NCBI GenBank assembly: GCA_002335945.1
Contig: DDDD01000125.1
Span: forward strand, 371-32,817
Direction of reading: 5' to 3'
Length of the DNA stretch: 32,447 nt
From: Porticoccaceae bacterium UBA1989
GTDB taxonomy: Bacteria; Pseudomonadota; Gammaproteobacteria; Pseudomonadales; Porticoccaceae
Made by a program: the position numbers and the translations under genes. Below the pieces are notes generated by a model. It did no database searches, was not told where the DNA came from, and was given only the letters and a program-made list of their open reading frames with translations. Below are positions 1-8,460 of this stretch, piece after piece (positions within the stretch are counted from its first letter, which is position 1; each line of letters starts with the position of its first letter).

Positions 1-99
1 TCAATTTATGTGGCGGCTACGGTTATGTTGGCGCTCAAGGTTGATCGTGAAGATTTGCTCGAGCCTGTTGAAGGCGAATTGGTTGACGACTTACCCTAG
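1..99 (+). CDS. C-terminal end of an unidentified protein (partial, 5' end outside window)
   Basis: Frame 1 is open from the first base and ends at a TAG at 97-99, giving 32 residues. The first dozen are hydrophobic (IYVAATVMLALKV), like the end of a membrane helix. An acidic tail rich in Asp and Glu follows. This would fit the last membrane segment and cytoplasmic tail of an integral membrane protein, but no family can be named from so little. It is followed at once by a small hairpin that overlaps the stop codon. Confidence 0.5.
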   Translation, partial: SIYVAATVMLALKVDREDLLEPVEGELVDDLP

Positions 100-113
100 C
101 GTCTAGGGTGTTT
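93..113 (+). terminator. Possible weak intrinsic terminator
   Basis: ACCCTAG at 93-99 and CTAGGGT at 103-109 are perfect 7-base inverted arms around a 3-base loop, followed by GTTT. The stem includes the stop codon of the preceding gene. The T-run is short, so termination strength is doubtful. Position at a gene end with no same-strand gene for 165 bases supports the reading. Confidence 0.35.
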
Positions 114-264
114 ACCATTGCCATGGCGCTGTTTTGGGCTGTGGCAACTTTTCTAGTCTCAAGTCCTGACAAACCATCAATCAAATTGATTAAAGAAAGT
201 CGGTCTACCCTGTGCTACTTTTATAGCTCTAGTCCACCTTGAGTGATCATTGGAGCATTGAAGT

Positions 265-618
265 TTGAGTAGCCACGACAAAATAAATTATCTTGAATTT
301 CCCTCTCGGGATATTCAAAAGACCAAAGCGTTTTTTAGTGCCGTATTTGATTGGACATTTACTGACTATGGTCCGGAATACACCGCTTTTGCTAATGCGG
401 GTATCGATGGGGGGTTTTTCCTATCAGAACAGGCCTCAACTACAGATAATGGTGGTGCACTGGTGGTTTTCTTCAGTGACTCTCTAGATCAAACCCAGGC
501 CGCTATCGAAGCGGCTGGTGGCGCAGTCACAAGGTCTATATTCTCATTTCCCGGAGGTCGCCGCTTCCACTTTATAGACCCCAATGGTAATGAATATGCA
601 GTCTGGTCTAACCAATAA
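265..618 (+). CDS. VOC-superfamily (glyoxalase/bleomycin-resistance fold) protein
   Basis: This 117-residue protein has the single-domain VOC layout. It opens with a beta strand and 'FPSRDIQKTKAFFSAVFDW', the usual start of such proteins, and ends with 'FHFIDPNGNEYAVWS', the typical last strand with a Glu at the metal-ligand position. The 'GGFF' turn in the middle is also typical. Members bind a metal and act on small electrophiles or bind drugs, but the substrate cannot be told. The start is TTG at 265, chosen because GGAG lies at 252-255 and no in-frame ATG fits the family N-terminus. An 84-base gap separates it from the next gene on the same strand, so co-transcription is possible but not shown. 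Confidence 0.8.
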   Translation: MSSHDKINYLEFPSRDIQKTKAFFSAVFDWTFTDYGPEYTAFANAGIDGGFFLSEQASTTDNGGALVVFFSDSLDQTQAAIEAAGGAVTRSIFSFPGGRRFHFIDPNGNEYAVWSNQ

Positions 619-702
619 TTAATCGATTGTAAGTACTGTCTCGGTTGGGATTGACTGGTTATACTGCTACTTATCAAGAGATTAAGTATTCCGCCTTATT
701 TT

Positions 703-1335
703 ATGAAATTTATACGACCTACTATGTTACTCCCTATCTTCCTGCTTTCTGGTTGTGCGCTTATGCCCGCTGGAAGCTGGAACGGTAAGGCATGTCCCGC
801 ACCTGAAATAGCAGAGTTGCCGGCTCCACAGTGTCCAGTGCCACAGGTTATTGAGCGCATAGTGACTAAAACTGTCCCGGCTGAACTACCTCCTATAGCA
901 ACCACGGCGGGCAAGCTGCATCTGCCTATTATTGGCGCTATTGAATGGGCCAAGGTCGAGCCCTCTGGATTGCTGTTTGAGTCACGCATAGACACGGGTG
1001 CAGACACCACATCCATTCATGCCGAAAATATTCAACTGATCGAGAAAGACGGTAAGCGCTACGTCCGTTTTGTACTGATTGATGCAGACACCGGTGAAAC
1101 CCTCCAGCAAGAGGTTCGCCTGCGCAGGCGAGTACTCATCAAACAAAATGAGGGTCCCCGCGAAAGGCGCTATGTGGTGCGAATGTGGGTTACTCTGGGT
1201 AAGGTTAAATCGCGGATTGATGTCAATCTTTCGGATCGATCAGATTTTGAATATCCGTTGCTTATAGGTCGCAACTTCCTAACTGACAGCATGATTGTAG
1301 ATGTCAGCCGTCATCACACTCTGTTTATTGAATAG
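703..1335 (+). CDS. RimB-like retropepsin-type ('ATP-dependent zinc') protease, lipoprotein
   Basis: This 210-residue protein begins with a lipoprotein signal: a hydrophobic stretch and lipobox L-S-G-C with the lipidated Cys at 18. A Pro- and Cys-rich linker follows to about residue 65. The rest is the RimB/PF05618 domain, a retropepsin-like fold. The active-site loop DTGADT begins at residue 97, and a late 'LLIGRNFL' strand near 185-192 matches the family. RimB relatives are named after the rimK operon, where they trim or balance glutamate tails; a lipoprotein version would act outside the cytoplasm. It is followed after 30 bases by a membrane transglutaminase-like protein and an ATP-grasp ligase, a known companion set. 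The name 'zinc protease' in databases is historical; the visible motif is aspartic. Confidence 0.85.
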   Translation: MKFIRPTMLLPIFLLSGCALMPAGSWNGKACPAPEIAELPAPQCPVPQVIERIVTKTVPAELPPIATTAGKLHLPIIGAIEWAKVEPSGLLFESRIDTGADTTSIHAENIQLIEKDGKRYVRFVLIDADTGETLQQEVRLRRRVLIKQNEGPRERRYVVRMWVTLGKVKSRIDVNLSDRSDFEYPLLIGRNFLTDSMIVDVSRHHTLFIE

Positions 1336-1365
1336 GGTTAATCGCTAGGTTTACAGGGGAATCAT

Positions 1366-2913
1366 TTGCTCAGCTCTCGAGTGCAGGTAGTGCTAATTGC
1401 CGGATTGTTAATATCTCTGGGGTTGGGGCTGACGCTCTACAAAGCCATAAACTTGGGTTTTCCTCTGCTTCCTGGCGAATACAGTGATGTCTGGACGGTC
1501 GAGACCAAAGCCAACTTTCGACCATCGTCTAACTCTGCCGTTGAAGTGGAGTTAGTGCTGCCAAAAATGTTGGCGGGGTGGACTAATTTGGATGAGCACT
1601 TTGCATCTTCTGGCTTTGGCTTCTCAATCATTGATGATCAGGCTGATACCCGTTTAATGGCAGACAGCCGCCGTGCCCGCTGGACCAGACAAAGCCTTGA
1701 TCGACCCACCACCCTCTATTACAAAATGCAGCTCTATCGCAGCGCAGACTCGACCCAATTACCCGATTTTCCAGTGTTTAATCCTGTGCAGCCGCGGCTA
1801 AAGCCAGATCAGCAGGCAGCTATGGAGCGTCTCGTGATCAAGCTAGCTGAAAAGTCCTCTGACCAAGAACGATTTACCAGTTTGCTGATACAGGAGTTCC
1901 TGCGTGATTCACCGGATCAGGATACGCTGTTTCTTATAGACTCCTATCAGGAGGATGCCCTGACGGTGATTATGGATGTACTGGCATACCGAGGTATTCC
2001 GGCTCATCAGATTCGCGGCATTTTTCTTGAAGACGGACGCCGACGCCAAACCCTTAGCGCATTGGTGGAGATTTATAATGGTGAAGGCTGGGCCATCTTA
2101 GATCCCAGAACCGGTAATAGCGGTCTTCCGCAGAATTTCTTTATCTGGCAGCGCGGTGAGGGCACTATTCTCAATGTAATTGGCGGACGAAATTCGAGTT
2201 TGGAGTTCGCTTTGGTAAGCAATAGTTTGCCGGTCAAAACCGTTGTTGGTATGGGTCAGCGCTCTGAAGAAGTGGACCTCTTAGATTTTTCTATCTATGC
2301 CTTGCCTGTCGAGCAACAGGGAATTTTTAAGGGGTTACTATTGATTCCAGTGGCCGCGCTGGTGGTAGTATTTATGCGCATTCTAGTGGGTGTGCGCACT
2401 TCCGGAACCTTTATGCCGGTATTGATTGCACTGGCGTTTATTCAAACCACCCTAATTGTAGGGCTACTAATATTTTTGGGCCTGGTGGGCGTAGGTCTGT
2501 GGATTCGCTCCTATCTCAGTCATCTAAATTTATTGCTTGTCTCTCGAGTAGCTGCTGTGATCATTGTGGTGATTTTATTGATGGCGGTGCTAGCCGTGAT
2601 CAGCTACAAGCTAGGTCTGGATCAGGCATTAACCGTGACATTTTTTCCCACCGTTATTGTTGCCTGGACCATCGAACGCATGTCGATTCTATGGGAAGAA
2701 GAGGGAGGGCATGAAGTATTAATCCAGGGTGGAGGAAGTCTTATCGTTGCTGTTCTGGCCTACCTCGCTATGTCGGCTCCTATCGTTGAACATCTCACCT
2801 TTAATTTTCCTGAACTGATGTTGAGTCTGTTAGGCATAATATTATTGCTTGGTAAGTACACGGGATTTCGACTCTCTGAATTACACCGTTTTCGCGATTT
2901 AGACGTCAAATAA
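1366..2913 (+). CDS. Inactive transglutaminase domain fused to multi-pass membrane helices
   Basis: This 515-residue protein has one N-terminal membrane helix (about 7-25), a soluble domain to about residue 315, and then several hydrophobic helices to about 495. It fits the Pfam families for inactive transglutaminase fused to seven membrane helices (PF14400/PF14402). Loss of catalysis is visible. Where active enzymes have a His in 'HAWVE', this protein reads 'SALVEIY' (Ser231), and no Cys lies before 'AYRGIPAHQIRG'; the Asp of 'ILDP' (246) is kept. The soluble domain probably faces the periplasm and may bind a peptide without cutting it. The start is TTG at 1366, preceded by AGGGGA at 1354-1359. 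Its stop TAA shares one base with the ATG of the next gene, so the two are translationally coupled. Confidence 0.85.
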   Translation: MLSSRVQVVLIAGLLISLGLGLTLYKAINLGFPLLPGEYSDVWTVETKANFRPSSNSAVEVELVLPKMLAGWTNLDEHFASSGFGFSIIDDQADTRLMADSRRARWTRQSLDRPTTLYYKMQLYRSADSTQLPDFPVFNPVQPRLKPDQQAAMERLVIKLAEKSSDQERFTSLLIQEFLRDSPDQDTLFLIDSYQEDALTVIMDVLAYRGIPAHQIRGIFLEDGRRRQTLSALVEIYNGEGWAILDPRTGNSGLPQNFFIWQRGEGTILNVIGGRNSSLEFALVSNSLPVKTVVGMGQRSEEVDLLDFSIYALPVEQQGIFKGLLLIPVAALVVVFMRILVGVRTSGTFMPVLIALAFIQTTLIVGLLIFLGLVGVGLWIRSYLSHLNLLLVSRVAAVIIVVILLMAVLAVISYKLGLDQALTVTFFPTVIVAWTIERMSILWEEEGGHEVLIQGGGSLIVAVLAYLAMSAPIVEHLTFNFPELMLSLLGIILLLGKYTGFRLSELHRFRDLDVK

Positions 2914-3899
2914 TGTTTGGGTTAATCTCGCCATCTAACCTGCGGCGCCTCGGTATACTGGGGATGAATCGGCGCAACATAGGGTTTATTGGAGCCTACA
3001 ACAAACGCAAAAATTATCGTATAGCGGACAATAAACTGGAGACCAAAAGTGCAGCCCTCAGCCGTAGCATTCCAGTGCCAGAACTCTATGGCACCATAGA
3101 GCGACAGTTTCAAGTCAAGACAATTACTGAGCAGCTTGAAGCTCGAGATAGCTTTGTGATCAAGCCAAGCCAGGGTAGTGGTGGCAAAGGTATTTTGGTG
3201 ATCACTGGACGCAATGGAGATCTGTTTGTTAAGTCCAGCGGCGTAGAAATCGATAGCCGTGAAATCAAGCGTCATACCTCCAATATTCTAGCGGGTCTTT
3301 ACAGTCTGGGTGGACGCAATGACAGCGCCATGATTGAAGCGCTGATTGCTTTTGATCCAGTGCTCAAAGATTACAGCTTTGAAGGTGTGCCGGATATTCG
3401 CGTGATTGTATTTCGCGGTGTGCCGGTCATGGCAATGATTCGCTGTGCCACGAGGGAGTCTGATGGTAAAGCCAATCTGCATCAGGGTGCTGTCGGCATT
3501 GGTATTGATATAGGTACGGGGCAGATTGTCTGTGCGGTTCAGCGCAACCGTATTATTACTCAGCATCCAGATACTGGCGTGGTATTTGGTGAATTAAAAA
3601 TCCCTCACTGGCAGCAGATACTCGATTTAGCAGCTAGCTGCGCGAATATGACCGGACTGGATTATCTGGGTGCCGACGTCGTTATTGATCGCATCCGCGG
3701 CCCCATGTTGTTGGAGCTTAATGCCAGACCAGGCTTAGCTATTCAGGTCGCCAATCAAGCGGGTCTTCGTCATCGTCTTGCGACAGCAGATAAGATCGCT
3801 AATCTGACCAATGATCAGGATGAAAAAATCAAACTAGCGCGCGAGCAGTTTAGCCAAACCCGTGTTGGCCGTGGTCAGCTGGCGCTCGAGATTGTGTAA
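2913..3899 (+). CDS. ATP-grasp ligase, alpha-L-glutamate-ligase-like (PF14397-type)
   Basis: This 328-residue soluble protein shows the ATP-grasp pattern. A lysine and Gly-rich loop 'KPSQGSGGKG' near residues 85-95 binds ATP, a central region 'DIRVIVFRGVPVMAMIR' follows, and a terminal metal-binding motif 'LLELNARPG' lies near 268-276. It has RimK-like relatives that attach amino acids to a carboxylate using ATP. It falls in the group databases call alpha-L-glutamate ligase-like, or sugar-transfer-associated ATP-grasp. It has no signal peptide, so it works in the cytoplasm, probably at the inner face of its membrane partner encoded one base upstream. The acceptor substrate is not known from sequence. 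The gene converges on the P-type ATPase with only 7 bases between them. Confidence 0.85.
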   Translation: MFGLISPSNLRRLGILGMNRRNIGFIGAYNKRKNYRIADNKLETKSAALSRSIPVPELYGTIERQFQVKTITEQLEARDSFVIKPSQGSGGKGILVITGRNGDLFVKSSGVEIDSREIKRHTSNILAGLYSLGGRNDSAMIEALIAFDPVLKDYSFEGVPDIRVIVFRGVPVMAMIRCATRESDGKANLHQGAVGIGIDIGTGQIVCAVQRNRIITQHPDTGVVFGELKIPHWQQILDLAASCANMTGLDYLGADVVIDRIRGPMLLELNARPGLAIQVANQAGLRHRLATADKIANLTNDQDEKIKLAREQFSQTRVGRGQLALEIV

Positions 3900-3906
3900 T
3901 TCATTG

Positions 3907-6597
3907 TTACCCGGCGCTCTGTCGCAACCAAACCTTATGTAACTCAATGGTCAGCAATAATGACAGCGCCATCATCAGTAAGGTACCCCAATGCGCTAGC
4001 TGTACGGGGTTGACACTCAATACCTGCTGCATCAGGGGCCAGTACATGGCGGCAATATGGATACTTTGTGCCGCCAATGTCGCGGCAATCAGATAGGGAT
4101 TTCTAAACAGCGGGTGAAAAAATACTGAGCGCGTTTCGGATCTACTATTGAGTACTTGAACATTTTCGAACAACACCATCAATAACAATGTGCTGTTGCG
4201 AGCACTGTCTTGATCCCAACCCTGTTCAAGCAGATAAGCGAAACATAAATAACTCATGCCGCCAACAATTAGCGCGGAGAGTAATACTCGCTCAATCATC
4301 AGTCGATTAAAGAGTGGCTCACTGGGAGGGCGAGGCGGTTTTTGCATCTCATCGCCTTCGCCAGGTTCTAAAGACAGTCCAATATGCTGAACACCACTGG
4401 TCACCAGATTGAGCCAGAGTAGCTGCACGGCGGTCAGGGGTATGGGCATTGCAAAAATAGATGCCAGCAAAAAAAGCACTACCTCTGCTGCGCCAGTGGA
4501 AATTAAAAAGAACACTACTTTACGAATATTTTGATAGGCAATTCGTCCTTCTCTAATACCGGCTACGACTGACGCAAAGTTATCATCGGTTAGCAGAAGG
4601 TCTGAGGCCTCTCGGGCAACATCGGTTCCGCGCAGACCCATGGCCACACCGACATGGCTGGCATTAAGCGCAGGGGCATCATTGACACCATCGCCGGTCA
4701 CCGCGACAAACTCTCCCAGACGAATAAGCGACTCGACAATGGTTAATTTTTGTTGCGGGGTTACTCGGGCATATACCAGTCCTTTCGTTGTAAGCTCATC
4801 CACTGTGCTGGGGCCCAGTTGCTGTGCCTGAGCAAGTTGTTTGCCGGTGACTAAGGTGCTGTCGCCGTCCTCTTGGTCACTGACTAGGCCGAGCTGATGG
4901 GCAATGCTCAGTGCGGTGATAGGATGATCACCGGTGACCATGCATATTTTGATACCCGCAGCCCGGCATTCCCTAAAGGCACCCGCGGCCTCTGGTCGCA
5001 GTGGGTCAGTCATACCCACCAGTCCAAGCAGGCATAGGTTATGTAAACTGTCAGTCGTGAAAGGCTGTGCTTTGTTCCACAGAGTATCCGCCAAGGCGAG
5101 AACGCGCACGCCCTTACTTGCCAGACTCTCTATGGCTTGCATAACAACAGCTTTGTTTAAAGGAAGATCTTCATTGACACCTTCATTGCCCTCAGGACCA
5201 GCCATGCGATCGCACATGGGTAAAAGCTTTTCCACTGCGCCCTTAACCGAGACGAAATAACCGCTGTTATGTTGTTGCTGGTGCATTGTGGCGGCAAATC
5301 CTAGTGCTGGCTCATAGTGAATCTGGGCCACCGTGTCGAAGGTTGCTAATTCTGGCTTACTGGTGATCTGATAGGCCATTGCCAATAAAGCCTGGTCAAC
5401 TCTGTCACCCGAGCCGCGCCATTCTCCGCTGATTGCGTCCCGCTCTACTGTTGCCTCATTGCACAACCCAGCCACCAGGCTTAGCCTTTGCAATCGCTGT
5501 TGGTCGGCATTGGTACTGGTATAGATTTCCGCTAATGGTAGGGGGCTCTCACCATCAAAGAACTGAACCTGATCTGCTGTTAGTTGATTAAGGGTTAGGG
5601 TACCGGTTTTGTCAGTTGCAATAACCGTGCATGAACCTAGGCTCTCTGTAGCCACCAGTTTGCGCACTACCACATGATGGCGGGCCATGCGTCGCATGCT
5701 TACCGACAGCACCACAGTCAGGGCAACCTCCAAGCCTTCTGGGATGGCGGCAACAGCCAAGGCAGTGACAGTCATAAACACCAGTATAAGTTCTGTACCA
5801 CGCTGTAATTCAATGGCCGCCAGCACGGCAATCACCACCAACAAGCCCAATGTTAGGCGCTGGCTGAATTTTTTAATGCGCTGCATTAGCGGTGGCTGTG
5901 TCAGTTTCTGCTCGGATAACTGACTCGCCAGCTGTCCCACCTCGGTTTGCTTACCGGTGCTGACGACTAATCCACGGCCACGGCCGCTGGTGATGAGGGT
6001 GCCAGCAAACGCTTGATTGGTCCGGTCTGCCAGTATTGCCTCGGACTCTACAGTAACCTCAACTACTTTATTAACAGGTGCAGACTCACCGGTTAATAGA
6101 GACTCATCTATCTCTAAATTATCGCTGTTCAATAGTCTTATATCTGCAGGAACTCTAGCGCCAGAAACCAGTATTACGCAGTCACCAGGTACCAGAAGCT
6201 CGGCGTTTAATTTTTGAGTGCAGCCATCCCTGATGACTTGGGTATGATTTACCATAAGATTGCGCAGCGCCTGCGCACTGCGTTGAGCATGATGTTCCTG
6301 TACGGCGCCAATCAACGCATTGGCGAGCAAGATAACCCCGATGAAAGCCGCGTCGGTAAGTCTGCCAAGTGCCAGTGAAACCAGCATTGCGGCGACAAGA
6401 ACATAGATAAAGGGGCTGATAAACTGACGGATGAACACCAGATAAAATGGTTTGGATTTCCCTATAGTTAATATATTCTTACCCCCGCGCTGGAGCCTTA
6501 GCTCAGCCTGTGCAGTGGTGAGGCCTTGGTCAGTGGTGTCTAACTGACTGATAACCGCTGATTGTTCGAGCCAGTGCCAAAGGGGTTTTTCATCCAT
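3907..6597 (-). CDS. P-type cation-transporting ATPase (type II-like)
   Basis: This 896-residue pump has all P-type landmarks: TGES (169-172) in the actuator domain, PEGLE in membrane helix 4 (286-290), the phosphorylated Asp329 in DKTGTLT, TGDHPIT (555-561), TGDGVNDAP (634-642) and ten expected membrane helices. It resembles Ca2+-ATPases of the SERCA/PMCA style. By hand alignment with SERCA, helix 4 Glu (287), helix 5 Glu (705), helix 6 Asn (730) and Thr (733) are kept. The helix 5 Asn is Gly702 and the helix 6 Asp is Ser734, so the ion is uncertain. It lies 70 bases downstream of the short phosphorylase on the same strand, with no FNR box of its own, and probably shares that gene's FNR-controlled promoter. 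Mycobacterial CtpF, a DosR-regulon pump, is a functional parallel. Confidence 0.9.
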   Translation of the reverse strand: MDEKPLWHWLEQSAVISQLDTTDQGLTTAQAELRLQRGGKNILTIGKSKPFYLVFIRQFISPFIYVLVAAMLVSLALGRLTDAAFIGVILLANALIGAVQEHHAQRSAQALRNLMVNHTQVIRDGCTQKLNAELLVPGDCVILVSGARVPADIRLLNSDNLEIDESLLTGESAPVNKVVEVTVESEAILADRTNQAFAGTLITSGRGRGLVVSTGKQTEVGQLASQLSEQKLTQPPLMQRIKKFSQRLTLGLLVVIAVLAAIELQRGTELILVFMTVTALAVAAIPEGLEVALTVVLSVSMRRMARHHVVVRKLVATESLGSCTVIATDKTGTLTLNQLTADQVQFFDGESPLPLAEIYTSTNADQQRLQRLSLVAGLCNEATVERDAISGEWRGSGDRVDQALLAMAYQITSKPELATFDTVAQIHYEPALGFAATMHQQQHNSGYFVSVKGAVEKLLPMCDRMAGPEGNEGVNEDLPLNKAVVMQAIESLASKGVRVLALADTLWNKAQPFTTDSLHNLCLLGLVGMTDPLRPEAAGAFRECRAAGIKICMVTGDHPITALSIAHQLGLVSDQEDGDSTLVTGKQLAQAQQLGPSTVDELTTKGLVYARVTPQQKLTIVESLIRLGEFVAVTGDGVNDAPALNASHVGVAMGLRGTDVAREASDLLLTDDNFASVVAGIREGRIAYQNIRKVVFFLISTGAAEVVLFLLASIFAMPIPLTAVQLLWLNLVTSGVQHIGLSLEPGEGDEMQKPPRPPSEPLFNRLMIERVLLSALIVGGMSYLCFAYLLEQGWDQDSARNSTLLLMVLFENVQVLNSRSETRSVFFHPLFRNPYLIAATLAAQSIHIAAMYWPLMQQVLSVNPVQLAHWGTLLMMALSLLLTIELHKVWLRQSAG

Positions 6598-6667
6598 ATT
6601 GAAACTCTATTATTGTATTTTCTTTATAATTTTTAGACGGTTTCTATCATTGTATAAATGAAGCTCG

Positions 6668-8365
6668 TTAGTAGTAGGCTTTAGTCACATACTGATTAAG
6701 CATGCGTTCGGTATTGAAGTAGGAACCATTGAGCGCAATGGCATGTCGCATCACGTCTACATAGTCTTCCTGGTCCTGATAATAGAGGGGCAGAATAATC
6801 TGTTCTAATTTATCGTAGAGAGAGCCCGCTTCCTGTAGATACTGGGTGGGTGCATTTTGCAAAGTACTTGGCACACCAATGCCCCAGCCTGTTACACCTT
6901 CAATACAACCCTCTAACCACCAGCCATCCATTGTGCTCAGAGAGGGTACGCCATTGAGGGCTGCTTTCATGCCGCTGGTGCCCGAGGCTTCGAGTGGCGG
7001 TTGTGGCGTATTTAGCCAGAGGTCACAACCGCTGGTTAACAGTTTCGCTAGGGCAATATCGTAATTGTTAAGGTAAACAATATTGATATGTCGATTAAGT
7101 TTGTGACCCAAACCTATAATTTTTTGAATCAGTAACTTTCCCTCTCTGTCCTGAGGGTGGGCCTTCCCAGAAAAAATAATTTGCAGACGTACAAACTTTG
7201 CGCAGATTTTTTTAAGACGATCAATATCGGTAAATAAAAGATCAGGACGTTTATACACAGTGGATCGACGAGCAAATCCAATCGTAAACGTTTCTTCATC
7301 CATTTTTTTGTCAGGCCCTGTATGGGAACTGTTGTTAACGTACTCAATAAGGGCTTTTTTTGCGCTCTGATGAGCCTGTTGAATTGATGAGGTGGGAATA
7401 TTTAATGCGCCTCGCAGGCTAAGGTTATCCATCTGCCAACCGGGCATATACTCGTCAAATAATCTCTGCATTGGCTGGCTGGTCCAGGTGGCTGCGTGTA
7501 CGCCATTAGTAATTGAATCAACGCGATACCCCGCGTACATCTGCCTCGACAATTGACTGTGCTTCTTGGCAACTCCATTGATATAGCGGCTATTGGCTAG
7601 GGCCAGATAGGTCATGTTGAGTTTGTTGTTAAAGCAAAAATGATCTTCGCAGCCAGCCATTGAATACTCTGGACCCAAGACGGAGGCAATCATACTCAAA
7701 GGGAACTGGTCATGGCCTGCGGGTACTGGGGTATGAGTGGTAAACACACAGAGATCACGAACCATTTGCTCTACCTGTGCATCGCCATCTAACTTGCGCT
7801 TTTGTTCCAGCAATTCAAGAATTAGTAAGCTTGCATGGCCTTCATTCAAATGAAAACGCTGCAACTGATTATAGCCGAGCACTTTGAGCATACGCACTCC
7901 GCCAATACCCAGAACGACCTCCTGGCACAGTCGGTAATGACTGTCGCCACCATATAAAAAGTCCGCTAATGATCTGTCAAATGCGCTATTTTCTGGTAAA
8001 TTAGTATCGAGAAAGTAGACAAAGACCTTATCGCCTCCACCGCCGGACAGACAGTATTTCCAGGCTCGAATAATCACTGTGCGGCCCTCAATATTGACTG
8101 AAGTGCGTGACTCAATCTCCTCCAGATAATCCTCTATTATCCAGTCTACATGGGCTTCCTGTTGCCACCCGTCATGACCCAGTTGTTGCCTAAAATAGCC
8201 TCTGCGAGGTAATAGGGATACGCCCACCATGGGAATATTCATATCTGCTGCAGAGCGCAATGTGTCACCCGCAAGGATACCCAGTCCGCCAGCATAGGTT
8301 GGCATGCCAGACTGTAATGAAATCTCCATACTGAAATACGCAATGCGGATATTGTTATTAGCCAA
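6668..8365 (-). CDS. Short alpha-glucan phosphorylase (GT35)
   Basis: This 565-residue enzyme would release glucose-1-phosphate from alpha-1,4-glucan with phosphate and PLP. It opens with 'IAYFSMEI' and 'YAGGLGILAGDTLRSAAD', the standard start of the compact phosphorylase type. It has 'HLNEGHASL' (172-180), 'TTHTPVPAGHDQF' (209-221), 'SGKAHPQD' (399-406), and the PLP lysine Lys467 in 'EASGTSGMKAALNG'. It is much shorter than the classical enzyme of about 800 residues and than the second copy in this window, lacking the N-terminal extension. The start is TTG at 8365; no strong ribosome site is visible, but homologous starts lie here. A perfect FNR palindrome at 8425-8438 precedes it. The P-type ATPase follows in the same direction. 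Confidence 0.88.
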   Translation of the reverse strand: MANNNIRIAYFSMEISLQSGMPTYAGGLGILAGDTLRSAADMNIPMVGVSLLPRRGYFRQQLGHDGWQQEAHVDWIIEDYLEEIESRTSVNIEGRTVIIRAWKYCLSGGGGDKVFVYFLDTNLPENSAFDRSLADFLYGGDSHYRLCQEVVLGIGGVRMLKVLGYNQLQRFHLNEGHASLLILELLEQKRKLDGDAQVEQMVRDLCVFTTHTPVPAGHDQFPLSMIASVLGPEYSMAGCEDHFCFNNKLNMTYLALANSRYINGVAKKHSQLSRQMYAGYRVDSITNGVHAATWTSQPMQRLFDEYMPGWQMDNLSLRGALNIPTSSIQQAHQSAKKALIEYVNNSSHTGPDKKMDEETFTIGFARRSTVYKRPDLLFTDIDRLKKICAKFVRLQIIFSGKAHPQDREGKLLIQKIIGLGHKLNRHINIVYLNNYDIALAKLLTSGCDLWLNTPQPPLEASGTSGMKAALNGVPSLSTMDGWWLEGCIEGVTGWGIGVPSTLQNAPTQYLQEAGSLYDKLEQIILPLYYQDQEDYVDVMRHAIALNGSYFNTERMLNQYVTKAYY

Positions 8366-8424
8366 GACTAGATGCTCGAAGGTTATTCGTATCTAGACCC
8401 TAGATAATCAAATTTAATTGGGCA

Positions 8425-8438
8425 TTGATAAAGATCAA
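8425..8438 (-). promoter_or_regulatory. FNR box upstream of the short phosphorylase
   Basis: The 14-mer TTGATAAAGATCAA matches the FNR/Anr consensus TTGAT-N4-ATCAA exactly. Its centre (8431.5) is 66 bases from the TTG start. A hexamer TAGGGT on the minus strand (8397-8402) sits where the -10 element belongs if the box is at -41.5, the class II activator position. The downstream gene and the ATPase behind it would be activated when oxygen is low. The regulator is encoded nearby at 9542-10327. Confidence 0.8.
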
Positions 8439-8460
8439 ATTATAATTAGTTACCGCATCA

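Noticed and set aside
651..665. TTGACT (651-656) with TATACT (660-665) as a sigma70 promoter for the RimB-like gene
   Set aside because: The hexamers are only 3 bases apart, not about 17; the TATACT has no good -35 partner at the right distance.
4640..5923. Several plus-strand open frames opposite the P-type ATPase gene
   Set aside because: They are low-complexity antisense shadows of the 896-residue ATPase with no recognisable domain.
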